Shown here one piece after another: positions 21,714 to 22,686 of a stretch of DNA of 22,686 nt. Source of the DNA: Pseudomonadota bacterium (GTDB lineage: Bacteria; Pseudomonadota; Alphaproteobacteria; Sphingomonadales; Sphingomonadaceae); NCBI GenBank assembly GCA_023432995.1, contig JAEZES010000030.1, positions 1 to 22,686 on the forward strand, in the 5' to 3' direction. The stretch's first letter is position 1. The number at the start of each line of letters is the position of its first letter. The notes under the pieces were generated by a model. It worked only from the letters and a program-made list of their open reading frames with translations. It ran no database searches and was not told the DNA's origin. A program made the position numbers and the translations under genes.

Positions 21714-22646
21714 ATGCCCGACAGTTCCAGAAGTCCACGGCCTCCGGCCGATTCCGGCAATGGAGACCCGGACAGTAAACGCGGGTTGTGGAACGCAATC
21801 CGCCGGTTCTTCGATGACGACGACGAGCCGTCGCTGCGCGCACAGATCGAAGAGGCGATAGACGAGCAGGCCGCGGGGGACGAACCTCCGGCCAAGGGCG
21901 ATCTCTCGCCGGTCGAGCTGACGATGCTGCGCAACCTGCTGCATTTCAGCGAGCACGACGCCGACGACGTCGCCATTCCGCGCGGCGAGATCGTCGCCGT
22001 CGCGGCCGACGCCTCGTGGGACGAGCTGATCGGCCTGTTCGCCGAACACGGCCATTCGCGCCTGCCGGTCTATCGCGAAACGCTCGACCAGGTGATCGGG
22101 ATGATCCACATCAAGGACGTGTTCCCGTTCCTCGCGCACGGCCAGCCGCCGCCGCCGGACTGGACCGAGCTGATGCGCGAGCCGCTCTACGTGCCGCAGG
22201 CGCGCGGCGCGCTCGACGTGCTGGCCGACATGCGTGCCAAGCGCACGCACCTGGCGATCGTGGTCGACGAGTTCTCCGGCACCGACGGGATTGTCACCAT
22301 CGAGGACCTGGTCGAGGAGATCGTCGGCGAGATCGAGGACGAGCACGACGACGAGCCGGTCGAGCTGGTCGTGCCGCTCGGCGACGGCATGTGGGACGCC
22401 GACGCGCGCGCCGAACTCGACGACGTGGCCGAGACGATCGGCGACCCGCGCATCGCCGAGGTCGAGGAAGCGGTCGACACGCTCGGCGGCCTGGCCTTCG
22501 TGCTGGCCGAGCAGGTCCCGCCGGTCGGCGCCGTGCTGCGGCACCGAAGCGGCTGGTGCATCGAGGTGACCGAGGGCGACGAAACCCACGTCACGCGCCT
22601 GCGCCTACACCGCCCGACGGTAGTCGAGGAAACCGAGGACGCCTGA
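21714..22646 (+). CDS. corC: CorC/YbeX-type CBS-domain hemolysin family protein
   Basis: A 310-residue soluble member of the HlyC/CorC family. The N-terminus is acidic and polar with no membrane segment (FFDDDDEPSLRAQIEEAID), unlike the DUF21-bearing relatives. Two CBS domains follow: about 86-140 (VAIPRGEIVAVAADASWDELIGLF, HSRLPVYRETLDQVIGMIHIKDV) and about 152-210 (VDEFSGTDGIVTIEDLVEEIVGEIEDE). A C-terminal CorC_HlyC domain runs from about 220 to 300. The family is linked to Mg/Co efflux and, for YbeX, to ribosome-related functions. CBS pairs bind adenine nucleotides. AGGG at 21708-21711 precedes the ATG. It follows ybeY by 18 nt. In related genomes lnt comes next; only 40 nt remain here. 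Confidence 0.94.
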   Translation: MPDSSRSPRPPADSGNGDPDSKRGLWNAIRRFFDDDDEPSLRAQIEEAIDEQAAGDEPPAKGDLSPVELTMLRNLLHFSEHDADDVAIPRGEIVAVAADASWDELIGLFAEHGHSRLPVYRETLDQVIGMIHIKDVFPFLAHGQPPPPDWTELMREPLYVPQARGALDVLADMRAKRTHLAIVVDEFSGTDGIVTIEDLVEEIVGEIEDEHDDEPVELVVPLGDGMWDADARAELDDVAETIGDPRIAEVEEAVDTLGGLAFVLAEQVPPVGAVLRHRSGWCIEVTEGDETHVTRLRLHRPTVVEETEDA

Positions 22647-22686
22647 CCGCGGTGGGGCCGTCGCCGCCGGCCCATGACGCGTGGTG

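Noticed and set aside
22647..22686. Possible start of lnt or another gene after corC (an ATG at 22674).
   Set aside because: Only 13 nt follow the ATG before the window ends, too little to support any call.
1..22686. CRISPR arrays, tRNA or rRNA genes, insertion sequences and prophage genes.
   Set aside because: No spaced direct repeats, cloverleaf-like sequences, rRNA signatures, transposases, integrases or phage proteins were seen on either strand. The only notable repeat is the palindrome pair at 2431-2502.

Overview
This window is a GC-rich chromosomal segment that is densely coding on both strands. Its gene content points to an alphaproteobacterium, most likely of the order Sphingomonadales. 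The strongest hint is the right-hand block. It carries a NifU-type protein, a nitroreductase, tsaB, rimI, a Ros/MucR regulator, a Fur regulator lacking the CxxC motif, plsC, miaB, phoH, ybeY and corC in an order typical of sphingomonads. The taxonomic call rests on recalled gene order and protein features, not on a search.

Left part (1-9,862). The 3' end of a sulfatase converges on an aromatic-acid-type MFS transporter, and their stop codons share one CTAG. A 146-nt gap follows, holding two near-identical palindromes in inverted orientation. Then come minus-strand genes. Listed from the distal end back to the upstream end they are a membrane-bound retropepsin-like protease, a DUF5996 protein, egtD, egtB, a MASE1-PAS-GGDEF diguanylate cyclase and a class II DAHP synthase (first shikimate-pathway step). 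EgtB, EgtD and DUF5996 are linked by 1-4 nt stop/start overlaps, so they form a translationally coupled ergothioneine operon. No egtA, egtC or egtE is visible in the window.

Middle (9,863-12,917). An exported two-lobed M16 zinc peptidase on the minus strand is followed by a short divergent promoter region.

Right part (12,918-22,686). Plus-strand genes run NifU-type Fe-S protein, malonic-semialdehyde-reductase-like nitroreductase, tsaB, rimI, then mucR with its own leader and a likely terminator, then fur, plsC and miaB. A minus-strand SDR dehydrogenase interrupts the series. After it come phoH, a divergent nucleotidyltransferase, ybeY and corC. The themes are tRNA modification (TsaB for t6A, MiaB for ms2i6A), ribosome maturation and RNA quality control (RimI, PhoH, YbeY), Fe-S supply (NifU type, which would serve MiaB) and iron or envelope control (Fur, MucR, CorC).

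No tRNA, rRNA, CRISPR array, insertion sequence or phage gene was seen. No gene-free stretch exceeds about 146 nt. The most notable points are the DUF5996 gene locked to egtB-egtD, the paired palindromes at 2431-2502, apparent CTG start codons for fur and plsC, two possible leaderless genes, an Asp-substituted zinc finger in MucR, and an inverted repeat ahead of mucR.
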